Positions 46,986 through 59,068 of a DNA stretch of 64,000 bases are shown piece after piece. Under the pieces are notes generated by a model. The model did no database searches. It worked only from the letters and a program-made list of their open reading frames with translations, and was not told the DNA's origin. This DNA is from Sycobia sp. Sy_11. Lineage: Eukaryota; Arthropoda; Insecta; Hymenoptera; Epichrysomallidae. Both the position numbers and the translations under genes were made by a program. The stretch spans positions 1 to 64,000 of the forward strand of contig JACCIC010000017.1 of NCBI GenBank assembly GCA_018907035.1, given 5' to 3'. Positions within the stretch are counted from its first letter, which is position 1, and every line of letters begins with the position of its first letter.

Positions 46986-47850
46986 GTTACTTTAATCATT
47001 GAAAATCGATGTCCTTTCCTGGGTCTTTTCAGTTTTGGGAAATCAAAAAATCTAAGGATGAAGCATGTGTGGTGTTGGTTTTGGCCAAAAATCTCTCGCA
47101 AGCAACGGTGACCGAGCAGGTGTGTTATCGTGATGCAAAAGCCACGAATTGTTTTCCAAAGTTCCAGACAATTCTTGCGTATTGTCTCTCACAAAAGGCG
47201 CATAACCTCAAGGAAGTTCTGTGTATTGAACGTACAACCTTGTGGCAAAATTTCCGGATACACTACGCCATTGGAATAAAAGAAGACAGTGAGCAAAACC
47301 TTGACATTTAATCGAACTTGGCGTGCTTTCTTCGGTGATGATTTTTCTAGGCTCTTCTATTGGTATGATTGGGGTTTAGTTTCGATGTAATAATGATCTA
47401 CGCACGATTTATCGCCAGTTAAAACCCTTTTGAGAAAATCAACATCAGTATTGATTTCAATCAACATTTCCTGAGCTATGGTCATGGGACGATTCTTTTG
47501 ATCAAAATTCTGCAGTTTTAGAACGAATTTCGCTGATACCCGTCTCATGCCCAAAACATCTGGAAAAATAGTATAACATGAGCCAACCGATATGCTAAGA
47601 TCTTAAGAAACTTCTCTGATAGTGAATCAACGATTTTTTAACACAATATCTTTCACTGCTTGAACGTTTTCATCTGTTGCTGACATATTAGGAATTTGAT
47701 GGCAAAGTTTGTCTTCGACATTCTCTCGACCTTCTCGGAACAGCTTGTACCACTTATACAGATTCTTTTCTCAAAGTAGACGCTACGTATCCAACTGTTA
47801 ATATTTTAAGTGTTTTAGGGCATTGAATTCCATTTTTATATCTAAAACTC
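46985..47850 (-). pseudogene. Mariner relic, same family as 49805-51000
   Basis: The minus strand reads E-M-L-I-E-I-N-T-D-V-D-F-L-K-R-V-L-T-G-D-K-S (first catalytic Asp kept, following Trp lost), flanked by decayed N- and C-terminal parts. It aligns by eye with the longer relic at 49805-51000 along most of its length, including the N-terminal helix-turn-helix region near 47690-47830. Confidence 0.75.
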
Positions 47851-48038
47851 TACAAAATAAAGATAAATAAATAGTTTAACGAACCAGAGCTTAATAAAGC
47901 AATCAGATCATTTATATTATTTGTCCACGCGTGGACTCATAAAAAAGAATTATTGATCTTGAATCATCCATGTTTTCACCTGAACATTTTTTAAAGATTT
48001 TATTTCTTTTTCAAATAATTATTATTTAAGCAATATAA

Positions 48039-48048
<10 letters not shown>

Positions 48049-48088
<40 letters not shown>
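48049..48088. repeat. (TA)n microsatellite
   Basis: About 40 bp of TA dinucleotide between two mariner relics. Confidence 0.95.
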
Positions 48089-48092
<4 letters not shown>

Positions 48093-48190
48093 CTGCTTTC
48101 CTTCATCATAAGGAGGATATCTGAGACTATTTTAATGATCTGATTTTTAATTTCGTTATATAAGAAAACATGCAACATCAACTCATTAAT

Positions 48191-48864
48191 TTAGTCAATT
48201 ATTATAGTAGTATTTTTAACATGTGGGCGAGCATTGTCATGTTGCAAAATAACTTTGTCGTGCCTGTCGGAGTATTGTGGCCGTTTTTCTCGCAGTGCGC
48301 GGCTCAAACGCATCAATTGTCGTCGATAGACCTCGCCTGTGATCCTTTCATTCGGTTTCAGAAGCTCATAGTAAACCACACCTAGCTGGTCCCACCATAT
48401 ACAGAGCATGAGCTTGGCGCCATGAATATTTGGCTTGGCCGTCGATGATGATGCATGGCCGGGTAGTCCCCATGATTTTCTTCGCTTCGGATTATCGTAA
48501 CGTATCCACTTTTCATCGCCAGTCACGATACGATGCAGAAAACCCTTTCTTTTATGTCGCTGAAGCAGCTGTTCGCAAGTGAAAAAACGCCGTCCGACGT
48601 CTCTCAGCTTCAGTTCGTACGGCACCCAATTTCCTTGCTTTTGGATCATTCCCATGGCTTTCAAACGCTTGGAAATGGTTGTTCGGTCAACTCCCAATGC
48701 TTCAGCAAGTTCTTCTTGCGTTTGACAAGAATCTTCATCAAGCAAAGTCGCGAATTCTCGATCTTCAAAGATTTGCGGCCGCCCGGAACGCTCCTTGTCT
48801 TCCACGTCGAAATCACCGCTTTTGAAGCGTCGAAACCATCCGCGAACACTTGAATCATCGACAC
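48191..48864 (-). pseudogene. Mariner transposase, N-terminal and central part
   Basis: A long minus frame carries S-G-R-P-Q-I-F, the D-R-T-T-I-S-K-R-L-K-A-M-G helix-turn-helix, V-T-G-D-E-K-W-I-R-Y-D (first catalytic Asp) and Q-H-D-N-A-R-P-H (second catalytic Asp). It stops right after this box, so the third catalytic Asp region is missing. The open frame of about 200 codons suggests a younger copy than its neighbours. It is abruptly joined at its N-terminal end to another mariner in opposite orientation. Family: mellifera-type mariner, by motif style. Confidence 0.85.
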
Positions 48865-48874
48865 AACTGAATCA

Positions 48875-49440
48875 ACGCCTGCGATGTGCTGCTGAAACGG
48901 AACGAATGCATCCCATTTTGAAGCGAATGGTGGCTGGTAACGAAAAATGGATCACATACGATAATATCAAGCGAAAACGGTCATGGTCCAAGGCCAGTGG
49001 ACGGTCCCAAATAGTGATCAAGCCGGGATTGACGGCCAGGAAGGTTTTGCTGTGCGTTTGGTGGGATTGGAAGGGAATCATCCACTGTGAGCTGCTCCCA
49101 TATGGCCACTTGGAACAGGCTATCGACCAGAAGCATCCACAATTGACCAACAGGAAGGATATAGTGTTCCACCAAGATAATGCCAGACCACACACTTCGT
49201 TGATGACTCGTCAGAAGCTACGAGAGTTTGGATGGGAGGTTTTCTTGCATGCACTATATAGCTCAGACATATCGCCAAGTGTTTACCACCTGTTCCTGTC
49301 TATGTCGAACGCTCTTGGTGGTGTAAAGTTGGACTCAAAAGAGGCTTGTGAAAAGTGGCTGTCCGAGTTCTTTGCAAATCAGGAGAGGGGTTTCTACGAG
49401 AGGGGTATTATGAAATTGTCGTGTAGATAGAAACAGATTA
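48875..49440 (+). pseudogene. Mariner transposase, C-terminal half
   Basis: The plus frame begins at M-H-P-I-L-K-R-M-V-A-G-N-E-K-W, where the first catalytic Asp of G-D-E-K-W is Asn. It then shows L-C-V-W-W-D-W-K-G, Q-D-N-A-R-P-H (second Asp), Y-S-S-D-I-S-P-S-V-Y-H-L-F (third Asp position replaced by Val) and the C-terminal F-Y-E-R-G-I-M-K-L. It is truncated at its 5' side and abuts the minus-strand mariner within about 10 bp. It cannot be active. Confidence 0.85.
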
Positions 49441-49804
49441 TAGAACAATGTGGCGCATATTTGAAGTAAATCCGACTACTGTGACACTTTTTATAAAGAA
49501 TTGAATGAAGAGCAAAAAAGCGGAAGGGAGATATTTGACAAGCTAATATATAATACATTAAATATTTTAAATAAAACGTAAAGAGACTAAACAAGGTTAT
49601 TCTTTCAAAATATACAAATATATAGTTATTATAACGAGAATGGTAAATATACCTTTTCTTAGTTCTAAATACTTGAAAGATAAATGTTATATAATTATAA
49701 ACTTCAGACTAAGAACGCTTGTTGCAGGATTTTTAAGGACGTACGATGTGTATTCAAATAATAAGATAACTTTTTCCTCTTTTCAAGAAATATTTATGTA
49801 TTAA

Positions 49805-51000
49805 TAAATACTTATGTTGTCCCGTTCAAAGTAAGCCCCCTCAGATATAATACACCTGCGCCAACGCGTTTTCGAATCATCGAAGGACTGCTGAATATCA
49901 TTTTTTGATATAGCCTTGACTTCTTTCAGTGATTCAGTTTTAATTACCACAATCGTTGAAAATCCATGTCGTTTATTGATCTTTTCAGTTTTGCGAAAAG
50001 AAAAAAAATCACTGGATGCGAAATCAAGTGAATATGGAGCCTGAGATATAGCCGTGCTATTGGTTTTGCGCAAAAAATCTCTTCCAAGCAACGATGGATG
50101 AGCAGGTGCATTATCCTGATGTAAAAGCCATGAATTATTTTGGCAAAGTTCCAGACGTGTTTTGCGTATCGCTTCTCGTTAATGGCATCTAACTTCAAGG
50201 TAGTACTCTTTATTGACCATACGATCTTGTACTAAGAATTCTCGATCCACTACGCCTCGGTAATCAAAGAAGACAGTGATCAAAACCTTGACATTTGATC
50301 GAATTTGGCGTACGTTCTTGGGTCCTGGTTCTTCTGGACTCTTCCATTGTCCACTACGCCTCGGTAATCAAAGAAGACAGTGATCAAAACCTTGACATTT
50401 GATCGAATTTGGCGTACGTTCTTCGGTCTTGGTTCTTCTGGACTCTTCCATTGGGACGATTGCGCTTTAGTTTTGACGTCATAATGATATATCCACGATT
50501 CATTACCAGTTATAACTCTTTTGAGAAAATCAGCACCGTTTTTAATTTCAATCAACATCTCCTGATCTTTGGTCATTTTGATTTTGTTTGTCATTCTTTT
50601 CTTTTGTCCTTCGGTTCTTTTGATTAAAATTAAGCAGTTTTGGAACGAATTTCGCACACAAACGTCTCATGATAGAAACATTCGGAAAAATAGCATGACA
50701 TCAGCAACCGATATGCCAACATCTTCAGCAACTTCTCTGATTGAAGTTCAACAATTTTTTGATACAACATCTTTCACTGTTTGAACGTTTTCATCTATTG
50801 TTGATCCGCTAGGACGCCCAGGGCGAGGTTCGTCTTCGACTTCCTCTCGGCTTTCTTGGAACAGATTGTACCGCTTATACACATTCTTTTTAGTCAAAGT
50901 AGACTCACCGTATGCAAGTGTCAATATGTCAAGAATTTGAGACCACTGAATTCTATTTTCGACACAAAATTTTATGCAAACAATTTGCTCCATTATTTTG
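49805..51000 (-). pseudogene. Mariner transposon relic with an internal 104-bp tandem duplication
   Basis: The N-terminal part (50993 to 50748) starts M-E-Q-I-V-C-I-K-F-C and includes D-E-P-R-P-G-R-P-S. The central part shows V-I-T-G-N-E-S-W, where the catalytic Asp is Asn. 50247-50350 is repeated in tandem at 50351-50454, breaking the frame. The C-terminal part (50091 to 49801) includes A-P-Y-S-L-D-F-A-S-S-D-F-F. It is inactive. The family is mariner, different from the 43615-44610 element. Confidence 0.82.
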
Positions 51001-51675
51001 GTAAAAGAAAATCGCTGAGCACATGAAATATTTACATCTTTATATGCCTGTTAGGAACAAACAGATAATGAGATAGAGCTAGAGCCGTGAATATATGCTC
51101 GGTACACCTGTACCAACACACAATAGAAAATATCGAGAATCGAACGGACGTAGCCCTCCATATTTGTAAAGTCACTTTATTATTGGAACAGACCTCATAT
51201 ATCGTTTCTTAAAACTCTGCTTCAGTTTACTCGCTCGTATTATATCTCCAACATTAAATCTATTAATTTTTTTATTTATTTTTGCTCTGCCGAGTAATGT
51301 TCTTAACCTCTAGAGTGGTCGGATTTGAGAAATTGGAAAAGCTCCGTTTTTCTATAAAAAAGTTAGTTTAGGCGACGCACAAAATACTAAACTAAAGCCA
51401 AGTCTTCGGCAGATCGAACCATGACGCCTTCAGGTGTCATCCCGGCCCAGTACTTTAATGCATATGGTAATTTTTTCTTTCTTCTAGGCGTTCTTGGAGT
51501 TGCTGAATATGATTCTGCAAGCAAACCTACATATTACTTCCGTCATTTTGAATTTTAATTTTTATGGCAGAATTCAGTTCAGAGAGTTAAATAACCTTAA
51601 GAACTCACTTAGTTATATTCGATTAATAAATAAACATATGATGCCTGTAGGCATACCGAATAGCATCCCGGCCCG
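51001..51675. other. Non-coding, nothing recognised
   Basis: There is no frame or repeat match of note. Two short GC-rich spots (about 51380-51450 and 51650-51680) share GCATCCCGGCCC-like text. Confidence 0.4.
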
Positions 51676-51990
51676 TTAAAGGTAAAATGAAGCAACATTC
51701 TTATGTCTTCCCATGCAAAAGTAATATTTAAGATTGTCCTGTTTCTCGCAAGCAATGTCATCGAAAATCATAATCGAATCAGGAATTATGTTGTTAGATG
51801 ATAATACTGCTGTATGTTCACTGAATGGAAAATATTTTACATTCTCTAGTGGGTCCAGAAGTTTTTCTAAATACTTGTATTTTGGTTGATTTAATGATCT
51901 AAGACCATACTGTCCACAAATCACTGCTCGTATACTATCCGGTAGTAAATCTCCACCCCTCTACTTTTCTATTCCTGCTCTGTCAAAGAG
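51676..51990 (-). pseudogene. Second Polinton copy: packaging ATPase fragment
   Basis: It matches the ATPase at 9498-10208: S-L-N-Q-P-K-Y-K-Y-L, F-P-F-S-E-H and Walker B S-I-M-I-F-D-D-I are kept. Compared with the first copy, about 90 bp are deleted between the I-C-G and L-R-S-L positions, removing Walker A. The frame is truncated at the left border near 51676 after A-S-F-Y-L. It lies divergently to the PLA2-like fragment, as in the first copy. Confidence 0.9.
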
Positions 51991-52194
51991 TCAAAACTTA
52001 TGACTGGTAATTTTTCCAATTACTCTTTGAATTTCATATTTTCACATCACGATTTTAACTGAAATTGTGAGAGTAGAGTATAAATAACACGCTTATATAT
52101 AAATTGAAGTAGTATCATTTTAACTTTCGATAGACAATGATCGTACATAAGTGAGAAGATAGTGAAGTATTTAATAAGATAATTTGGAAATTAC

Positions 52195-52894
52195 CTATTG
52201 AACTGCATTTGCCAGGTTATTAATACTGTACTCCTGGGACAAAATGGAAAAAACGTAAAGAAAAAACGATTCAATGCAAGCTACGCATACTGTGGATCAA
52301 ATTCTCGCAGAAAAAGCTCGCTTATGTCTTAAAACAAAGGATGCAAGTATGTCTGAAAAGGTTGCTGCACTTGCAATCTATAATGCAATGAAACTTAAAG
52401 TAAAGTTAGGAATGGGATTGAAAAAAACTAAGAAAGAAAAATTAGCTGATAAAAACAATAAATCAACATTCAAAAAAATAATTAAATCTGCCGCATATTC
52501 TAGGATTCTAAGTTCGAGTACTCAAAAATTAGTTCGCTCTGAATTAAACGGCCCTGGCGAGGTTGTTAAAAAGGCAGGTGGTAAAGACAATATGATAATT
52601 CCAAGGATGATACCTGTTTCTTATAAACATAGTGGTGTTTTACCATTTCTTGTACCTTTATTTGCTGATTCGAGTACAACTGGAGCATTGGCAGGGGATA
52701 CTGCTGGAATAGTCAAAACTATTACTGATGCAAAAGCAGCAAAGCATGAATTGGAAGCAAATCGAAGACATTACAAAACAATGGAAGCAATTGCTCTTGC
52801 AATTGGATCTTTATTTAAAATCTTTCAAAATAAGCTATTGTCTTTACTTAAAACTTATACAGGCAAGGGATTTAAAAAAAAAGCTTCTCTATAG
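52195..52894 (+). pseudogene. Second Polinton copy: PLA2-like virion protein
   Basis: E-L-H-L-P-G-Y (about 52205) is followed by an in-frame TAA and Y-C-T-P-G-T. A deletion then removes the stretch with the catalytic His-Asp pair present in the first copy. From 52274 a 206-codon frame continues with a basic domain and the hydrophobic G-V-L-P-F-L-V-P-L-F-A block, T-M-E-A-I-A-L-A and K-G-F-K-K-K. No foldback element is present at the position where it sits in the first copy, so that insertion is specific to copy one. Confidence 0.88.
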
Positions 52895-53270
52895 AATTTC
52901 CAGATCAACCATTATCTAAAATTGATTTAATAAAATACGCTCGGATTTTTGAAATTTCTGCTTTTTGAGGCGTATGTATTTGTAATGCGCTGCCAACTAA
53001 TGGTCCGCATTATAAAAATTATGTACTGTGAATCTTGATGATGTAAGCAGTCCTGGAACTCATTGAGTTGCATATTGCAAACGAGACAGCAAAGTACTGT
53101 ATTTTAATAATTTTGGTGATTTCAAGCCGCCTCTAGACCTTATATTCTACTTTGGTGATGCCGAAATTATGTAGAATATTGAAAGATATCAGAATTTTAA
53201 TACATATATATGCCGCTATTTATACCTACAATTTCTATTGAACAATCTTGCAAGTAGTTCTATATAATCT
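52895..53270 (+). pseudogene. Second Polinton copy: cysteine protease remnant
   Basis: It follows the PLA2-like fragment and reads F-P-D-Q-P-L-S-K-I-D-L-I-K-Y-A-R-I and A-L-P-T-N-G-P-H-Y, then decays. The T-H-W-V-S-Y active-site region is altered beyond safe reading. It ends where the Helitron-like copy H4 and its microsatellite begin (about 53330). Confidence 0.7.
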
Positions 53271-53324
53271 CAGACATTTTGTAATACATGTCATTCTTAA
53301 CTTAAACAAGAACATATCATATAA

Positions 53325-53814
53325 TATCATACTCCATATCGTATCGTATCGTATCATATCATATCATATCATATCATATCATACTAATTTATAAAGACAA
53401 AGCGTGTTTTTGTTTGTACACGATAACCGAAAAAACTGCTGAACCGATTGTTCTGAAATTCGACATATAGATTCTATATTATCTTGGGAAGGACATAGGC
53501 AATGTTCTTTATTGAAAATAATTTTACTTTCATTAATAAATTAAGTTAATGGTTTTAACAATCAGTTTCATCAGCGGCCACTAGGTGGTGTCTTGAGTCA
53601 CGTCTTGAATTAACTCAAAGTAGTCCGCTGAAAGTATTAATACCAGGCCAGCTCAAGCGGATGTTTATATCCAACTTTGGGATTCGTATGCGAAAGAAAA
53701 TGTGATGTTAGTCAGTATTACCCTTTTTGTTGTTCAAGTTAATCTGACACTACTCTTACATCTTATGGACATCTTTTCATTTTTGTAAATTTTATTTTCT
53801 CTTACGTGGGAAAA

Positions 53815-53892
<78 letters not shown>

Positions 53893-54350
53893 ACTCTGTC
53901 TTTCTTTCTCCTTCTATTATAAAATGATTCTGTATGCCAAATCATAATGAATATAGTTTGTGACAACAAATTATATTTTTCTTTTTATACATTAGATTAA
54001 CTTCAGGATTGTGACCAGAGACTATGTTTTTTTTAGTTTGAACAAAAGAAATGATGGCAAAATAGGGTTCTTTACCAACAACCTCGAAACTATATAATTT
54101 AACATAAAAAAGCAATATCCATCGTCTGTTAAAGAAATATGCTATTCGCATACCAACATTTTGCTTGACTTTCAGTTGGCGTCACTACCAAAATATTCAC
54201 TATATTTAATTGAAAAAACGGAAATATACGAAATATGTATATATGAATATATTTATATATGTATATATGTAAATATATAAATATGTATATATGTAAATAT
54301 ATACATATTTACATATATACATATTTATACGTATACACATATTATATACG
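53325..54350 (+). mobile_element. Helitron-like element, 5' part (copy H4)
   Basis: (TCATA)n at about 53325-53385 leads into TCATACTAATTTATAAAGAC. The conserved leader, a long CT microsatellite (53816-53889) and the unique segment with TTTACCAACAACCTCGAAAC follow. It fades into TATATG repeats (about 54230-54350) without minisatellite or 3' hairpin. Its insertion truncates the second Polinton fragment. Confidence 0.7.
53816..53889. repeat. (CT)n microsatellite
   Basis: About 74 bp of CT dinucleotide inside Helitron-like copy H4. The same place holds a shorter CT run in copy H3 (57977-58004) and a GA tract in H2. Confidence 0.95.
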
Positions 54351-54359
54351 CTGTAATGT

Positions 54360-54688
54360 TAACTGTTTGTTTGCTGTTTTTTCTTTCATGCATTGTAAAT
54401 TTTTTTTTCTTGAATAAAGTACATTAAAAAAAAGTATTAGACTGCGAATCAGAAGGTCAGCGGTTCGAAATCCGGTTACCTCGGGTTTTTAGCGTTTTTT
54501 CAGCGAAATAAAAATTATGAAATACTAAAATTATATATATAAATATTATTAACAATTAATAGACGTTAAAAAAATTAATTTGTAAATAGTATCGCAATGT
54601 AGGAATTAATTTTTGTTTCTTTATTATAATCAAAAGCAATGAAAATAAATTTAAACGAATGAGTGTTAAAATTGCTCGTTATAAATCC

Positions 54689-54743
<55 letters not shown>

Positions 54744-55735
54744 AAAGAGAATACATTTATTTATTTCAATAAAATCTTCTTAAATTGAATAAAGAATTTT
54801 TTATTGGCATTATTTTGGTTTTAAATAATTTTTATGTTTAGTTAATACTACTGCTATATCATCTCAAATTCATACAATATTATAAAATTTAGCTTAAATT
54901 TAATACTAAATAATAATGGAATGCAGTTATTTGTCTCGGATTTGAATATTATACACATATAAGATTCGGATCAAAATTCCCGATACGATACAAGCGTACA
55001 AAAATGGGACATTTCTAGCATAAATCGTATACGATTACCATGTCAGATTCCTATCTTATGTAATTTATATAAACGCCTCGAAATTTCTTCATGGGACGTC
55101 AGAACGCAAACCACTCTACATCATGCATATTCAAATTGGAAAATATATACGAACATCTGAGAATTTTGACGCACGCTTAGCGTTCTATGGTATATTCAAT
55201 AACTATTGATATGACATAGTGAGAACATTTTTATAAAATAGATTTTTTAGATATACCAATGGCGATACTTTATAGATTATATATCTATAAATTTCTTAAA
55301 TTGGTTAAACCAACCGCTTGTAAAATTAATTTGTCTACTACTGTGAGAAACGGAAGTGTACCTAGAGCTACGCGCTGTATAACTTGCACTTGTAAATATT
55401 TGATTAATTCTAAATGAGATACAACCTCTTTAAAAGTAGAATTTATAGATGAAAATATCAGATTAAAATAGTCTTTTTCAAAATCGATTTCAATTGAGGG
55501 ACGGGCATGTTACAATTCTTTAAACAATTAAATTATGAAAGTTTAAAAATTTTAGTAATGAAATTTTTTTTTAATTGTCTTCCAAATATGATTTTGAAAA
55601 CGAAGTTTAAACTGAATAAGTTTGACATAGATATAATTAATATAGTCTAATTTAATTAATTTAAAATATAAGATTATAAAGGAAATTTTCAAAATTTTTA
55701 AAAATTCATGTCTTATTTGTGAATTAAAAATTTTA
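54360..55735. other. Non-coding AT-rich DNA with a TA microsatellite
   Basis: (TA)n lies at about 54694-54740. A tRNA-like T-arm text (GGTTCGAAATCC) at about 54472 lacks the rest of a tRNA. Nothing else is recognised. Confidence 0.5.
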
Positions 55736-55739
55736 CTTT

Positions 55740-56245
55740 TGCGTTTGGACGATAGAATATGTTTCGTGACAACTTCTATGGCGAGTTTGATGATTATAGA
55801 ATACGAAACTGACTGCAGAAGTGATCCCGAGGCACCTGGACAGCGTATTCTACCTCCGAACACGTATAAGTCGTCCTAAGATATCTGGACATCATATACT
55901 ATCGCCCGAACAGGAGACTATAATATTTCCCCACAGTAGCCGTATATAAGATATGTATATATTATACATATATTTCATATATTTTCATATTTTAAATTAA
56001 ATATCACGAACAACTACTTAGTGGTTCATATTAAATTTGAAGTAAAATAAATAACACCTTTGAAGCAAACATAGTCCCGGAATTATTGGTAAAGTAGGTC
56101 TTCTTATTTTGCTATCATTTTTTTTGTTCAATCCAAAATAATGGGGAATATATAGTTCGACTTTCAGAGTAAACGGTTCGGTAGTTTTATTGTTTCAGAT
56201 ATAAAAACGAACACAATTTGTCTTTATAAATTAGTACTGGTATGA
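55740..56245 (-). mobile_element. Decayed Helitron-like copy (H5)
   Basis: It contains about three 60-bp minisatellite units (55740-55910), again with an orientation switch. A TATATA-rich spacer, the GTAAAG...TTTTGCTATCATTT segment and the leader end CACAATTTGTCTTTATAAAT (about 56240) follow. The order matches H2 with a large internal deletion. Confidence 0.6.
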
Positions 56246-56539
56246 TTTGACATATAACCACCTTATATGGCGAAGACAATGATAGATCGAGAAGGGGGGG
56301 GGGATAGAGGCGTACGCGGGAAACAAGAAAAAAGGGAGAAAGAAATGTACATGTTCCAATACGAAATTTTGATATTATATAACCGTTTTCATTAAAACAC
56401 GAGAAGTGAGACCAGAAAAGAAAGAATTCATAAAATCAGAAATTAAATAATGATTGATATATACATATAAAAAATGTGCAATTATAATTTGACTTGATAA
56501 TTATTGATTTTCAATCCTGTCCATTAGTACTTATTCGTA

Positions 56540-57440
56540 ATTATAGTGGAATGAAAATATTAGTGTAATATTTATCTCTTTAAAAGTACTTTAGAAAAAA
56601 GTATAAAATAAAGCAAGTATTGTGTATTAGACATACTAATCAATTAAAAGCTCTTTTCTATAATGTATTGTTTTTACATAAATGATATTTTTTCCTAATT
56701 AGACTTTACAGTTACGCGTAAATATTCTTCGTTCTTAAAGAAAGTTATAGCCTAAGATAGTAATAAAATGAGATCTTAGGATTATATTCGATTATTTTTA
56801 ATTTAAACAAAAGAAAGTATTGAAATCAATTTTTACAGTCATGTATATGTAAATATGTATGATTACCAATTCTTGTAAGTTTCGAAATTATTACTTATCA
56901 TTATTCAATAAAAAAGTTTCTTATTATTATCCTGTGCACTCACTTATTTATAATGTGGAAATACCGTACTATGAAAATTAAAAATTATTTTAACATGTTC
57001 ATTCTGTAAAATCATTGGACTCTCTTACATGAGTGATTTAAAAGTCGTTTCTAATCAATTTAATTCACTAGCAAGAATCGAAATCATTTATAAAAAAATT
57101 ATTTGAAATAATTTTGAAATCAGTTGAAAACTAGTTTTCATTGTCAATAAAATACTGAAAATTTATTTGACAAAGTAGGCACGTTATTTAATTCATGAAT
57201 TTCGCATTCAATAATAAATTTGAAAATAATAGTAATTTGTAATACAATAATGAAAATATTTTTCAAGTAGTTCAAAATTTGTTTTTTATGTACAAATTAT
57301 TTTCTACATGTTTTTCTGTCCGACAATTCCAATATGGTAATTAATATGATCAATGATTTTTTAAATTTGCTATGAAATCAAATGTTAATGTTATTGGCTC
57401 TTAAGCATAGATTATAGTGATCTTAGAATTCATAGATTAG
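56540..57440 (-). repeat. Unclassified interspersed repeat, copy B
   Basis: The reverse complement aligns by eye with 14930-16030. Shared blocks are TGAAAACTAGTTTTCA-like, ATTATTTGAAATAAT-like and CACTCACTTATTTATAATGTG. It is non-coding. Confidence 0.5.
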
Positions 57441-57971
57441 ATCAAGTCGAAGATCATGAAATACAAATATTTAAGAAAAAGAATGTAAATTTATTTACTA
57501 ACAATAAATCATATCATATCGTATTATATCATAATTCATATCATATCATATCATATCATATCATACTTCATACTAATTTATAAAAACAAAGCGTGTTTTT
57601 GTTTGTACACGATAAACAAAAGAACTACTGAACCAATTGCCCTGAAATTTCACATATACATTCTATATTATCTTCAGAAGGACATAGGCTATGTTTTTTA
57701 TTGAAAATCATGTTACCGGTCTTAGCGGTCAGTTTCACCAGCGGTCAGTAGGTGGCGTCTTGAATTACGAATATCAACTCAAAGTAGTCCGCTTAAACTA
57801 TTAATACCAGGCCAGCTCAGTTGAATGGTTATATCCAACCTTAGGATTCGTATTTTCAAGAAGGTGTGGCGTTATTCGGTATTATCCTTTTTGTTCTCCA
57901 GGTTAATCTGTCACTACTCTTCACCTTGGATATATTTTGATTTTTGTAAATTTTATTTTCTTTTATGTGGG

Positions 57972-58014
<43 letters not shown>

Positions 58015-58372
58015 CTTTCTCTGTCTTCTTTTATAAAATAGTTTTGTATGCCAAATCATACTGAACATAATTTGTGACGACAAATTATGCTTTTGTTTTT
58101 ATTCGTTATATTAACTTCAAAAGTGGCATAGGCTATGTTTCTTTTAGTTTGAATAAAAGAAATGATGGCAAAATAGGATTATATTCAGTATATATTATTA
58201 AGTAACAGTTCTTTACCAACAACCTCAAACTACCTATATATCATCGTGACTTCTGCGATATTCAACGTCCGCTAAAAAAATATGCTATTCGCAGACTATC
58301 AATTTGCTTTAATTTCAGTTGGTACCACTACTAAAATGTTCACAGTATTTAATTTCATAAACGGAAATATAC

Positions 58373-58377
<5 letters not shown>

Positions 58378-58432
<55 letters not shown>
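58378..58432. repeat. (TG)n microsatellite
   Basis: About 55 bp of TG dinucleotide within Helitron-like copy H3, replacing the TA run of H2. Confidence 0.95.
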
Positions 58433-58440
<8 letters not shown>

Positions 58441-59006
58441 CGTTTTACATACGGATTCTACGGGGAAATCTTGTATTGGCGTGTGCGGGCTGTTGAATAC
58501 AATATCCTATTGCCTCAAGACGATTTCTATATGGAGTTTCGTGTTCGGACGGTAGAATGCGATGTACTGATGTTTTAGATCAACTTCTACGGAGAGTATT
58601 GGTTTAGTCGATAGTTAACAATGTCCAGGAATATTGGGACGACTTCCACGAGAACTTGCGTGTTCGAACGATAAAAGACGATATCCAGGTATGACGGACG
58701 ACTTTTATAAAGAGATTCGTATTCTAACATTCGAACTCATAAACTCGCATTAGAAGTCGCCCCTGTATACCTGAACCTCGTATTCTATCTCCCCAACATA
58801 AAACTCTCTATAAGCAGTTGTCCCGATACATATTCTATCGTCCGAATATGATACTCTCAGGAATCGTTATTAAATCTTTTCCTTCCGTTCGAACTCGAAA
58901 TTACCATTTTAGATTTCTGCATATAAAATACTTTTTACTTAGATATTATTGATCTGTCGAAGAAATCGTTTAAATTATTATCTTGGGCAAAGCCGAGATG
59001 GGACAT

Positions 59007-59068
59007 TTTTTTTTTTTTTTTTTTTTATTGAGCTTACTCAAGCCTATAAAAAGACTTATACAGCTATA
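59007..59068 (-). mobile_element. Short poly(A) retroposon inside a Helitron-like element
   Basis: ATGGGACAT flanks the insert as a 9-bp direct repeat at 58998-59006 and 59069-59077. The insert starts with a T run of about 20 on the plus strand (poly(A) of a minus-strand insertion) and holds only about 40 bp more, with a GAGCTTACTCAAGCC palindrome. It is a 5'-truncated LINE end or SINE tail. Confidence 0.8.

Noticed and set aside
54430..54490. Possible tRNA (GGTTCGAAATCC with an Arg-like GCG anticodon loop)
   Set aside because: No box A or acceptor stem; the T-arm has an extra base and does not pair well. At most a fragment of a tRNA-derived repeat.
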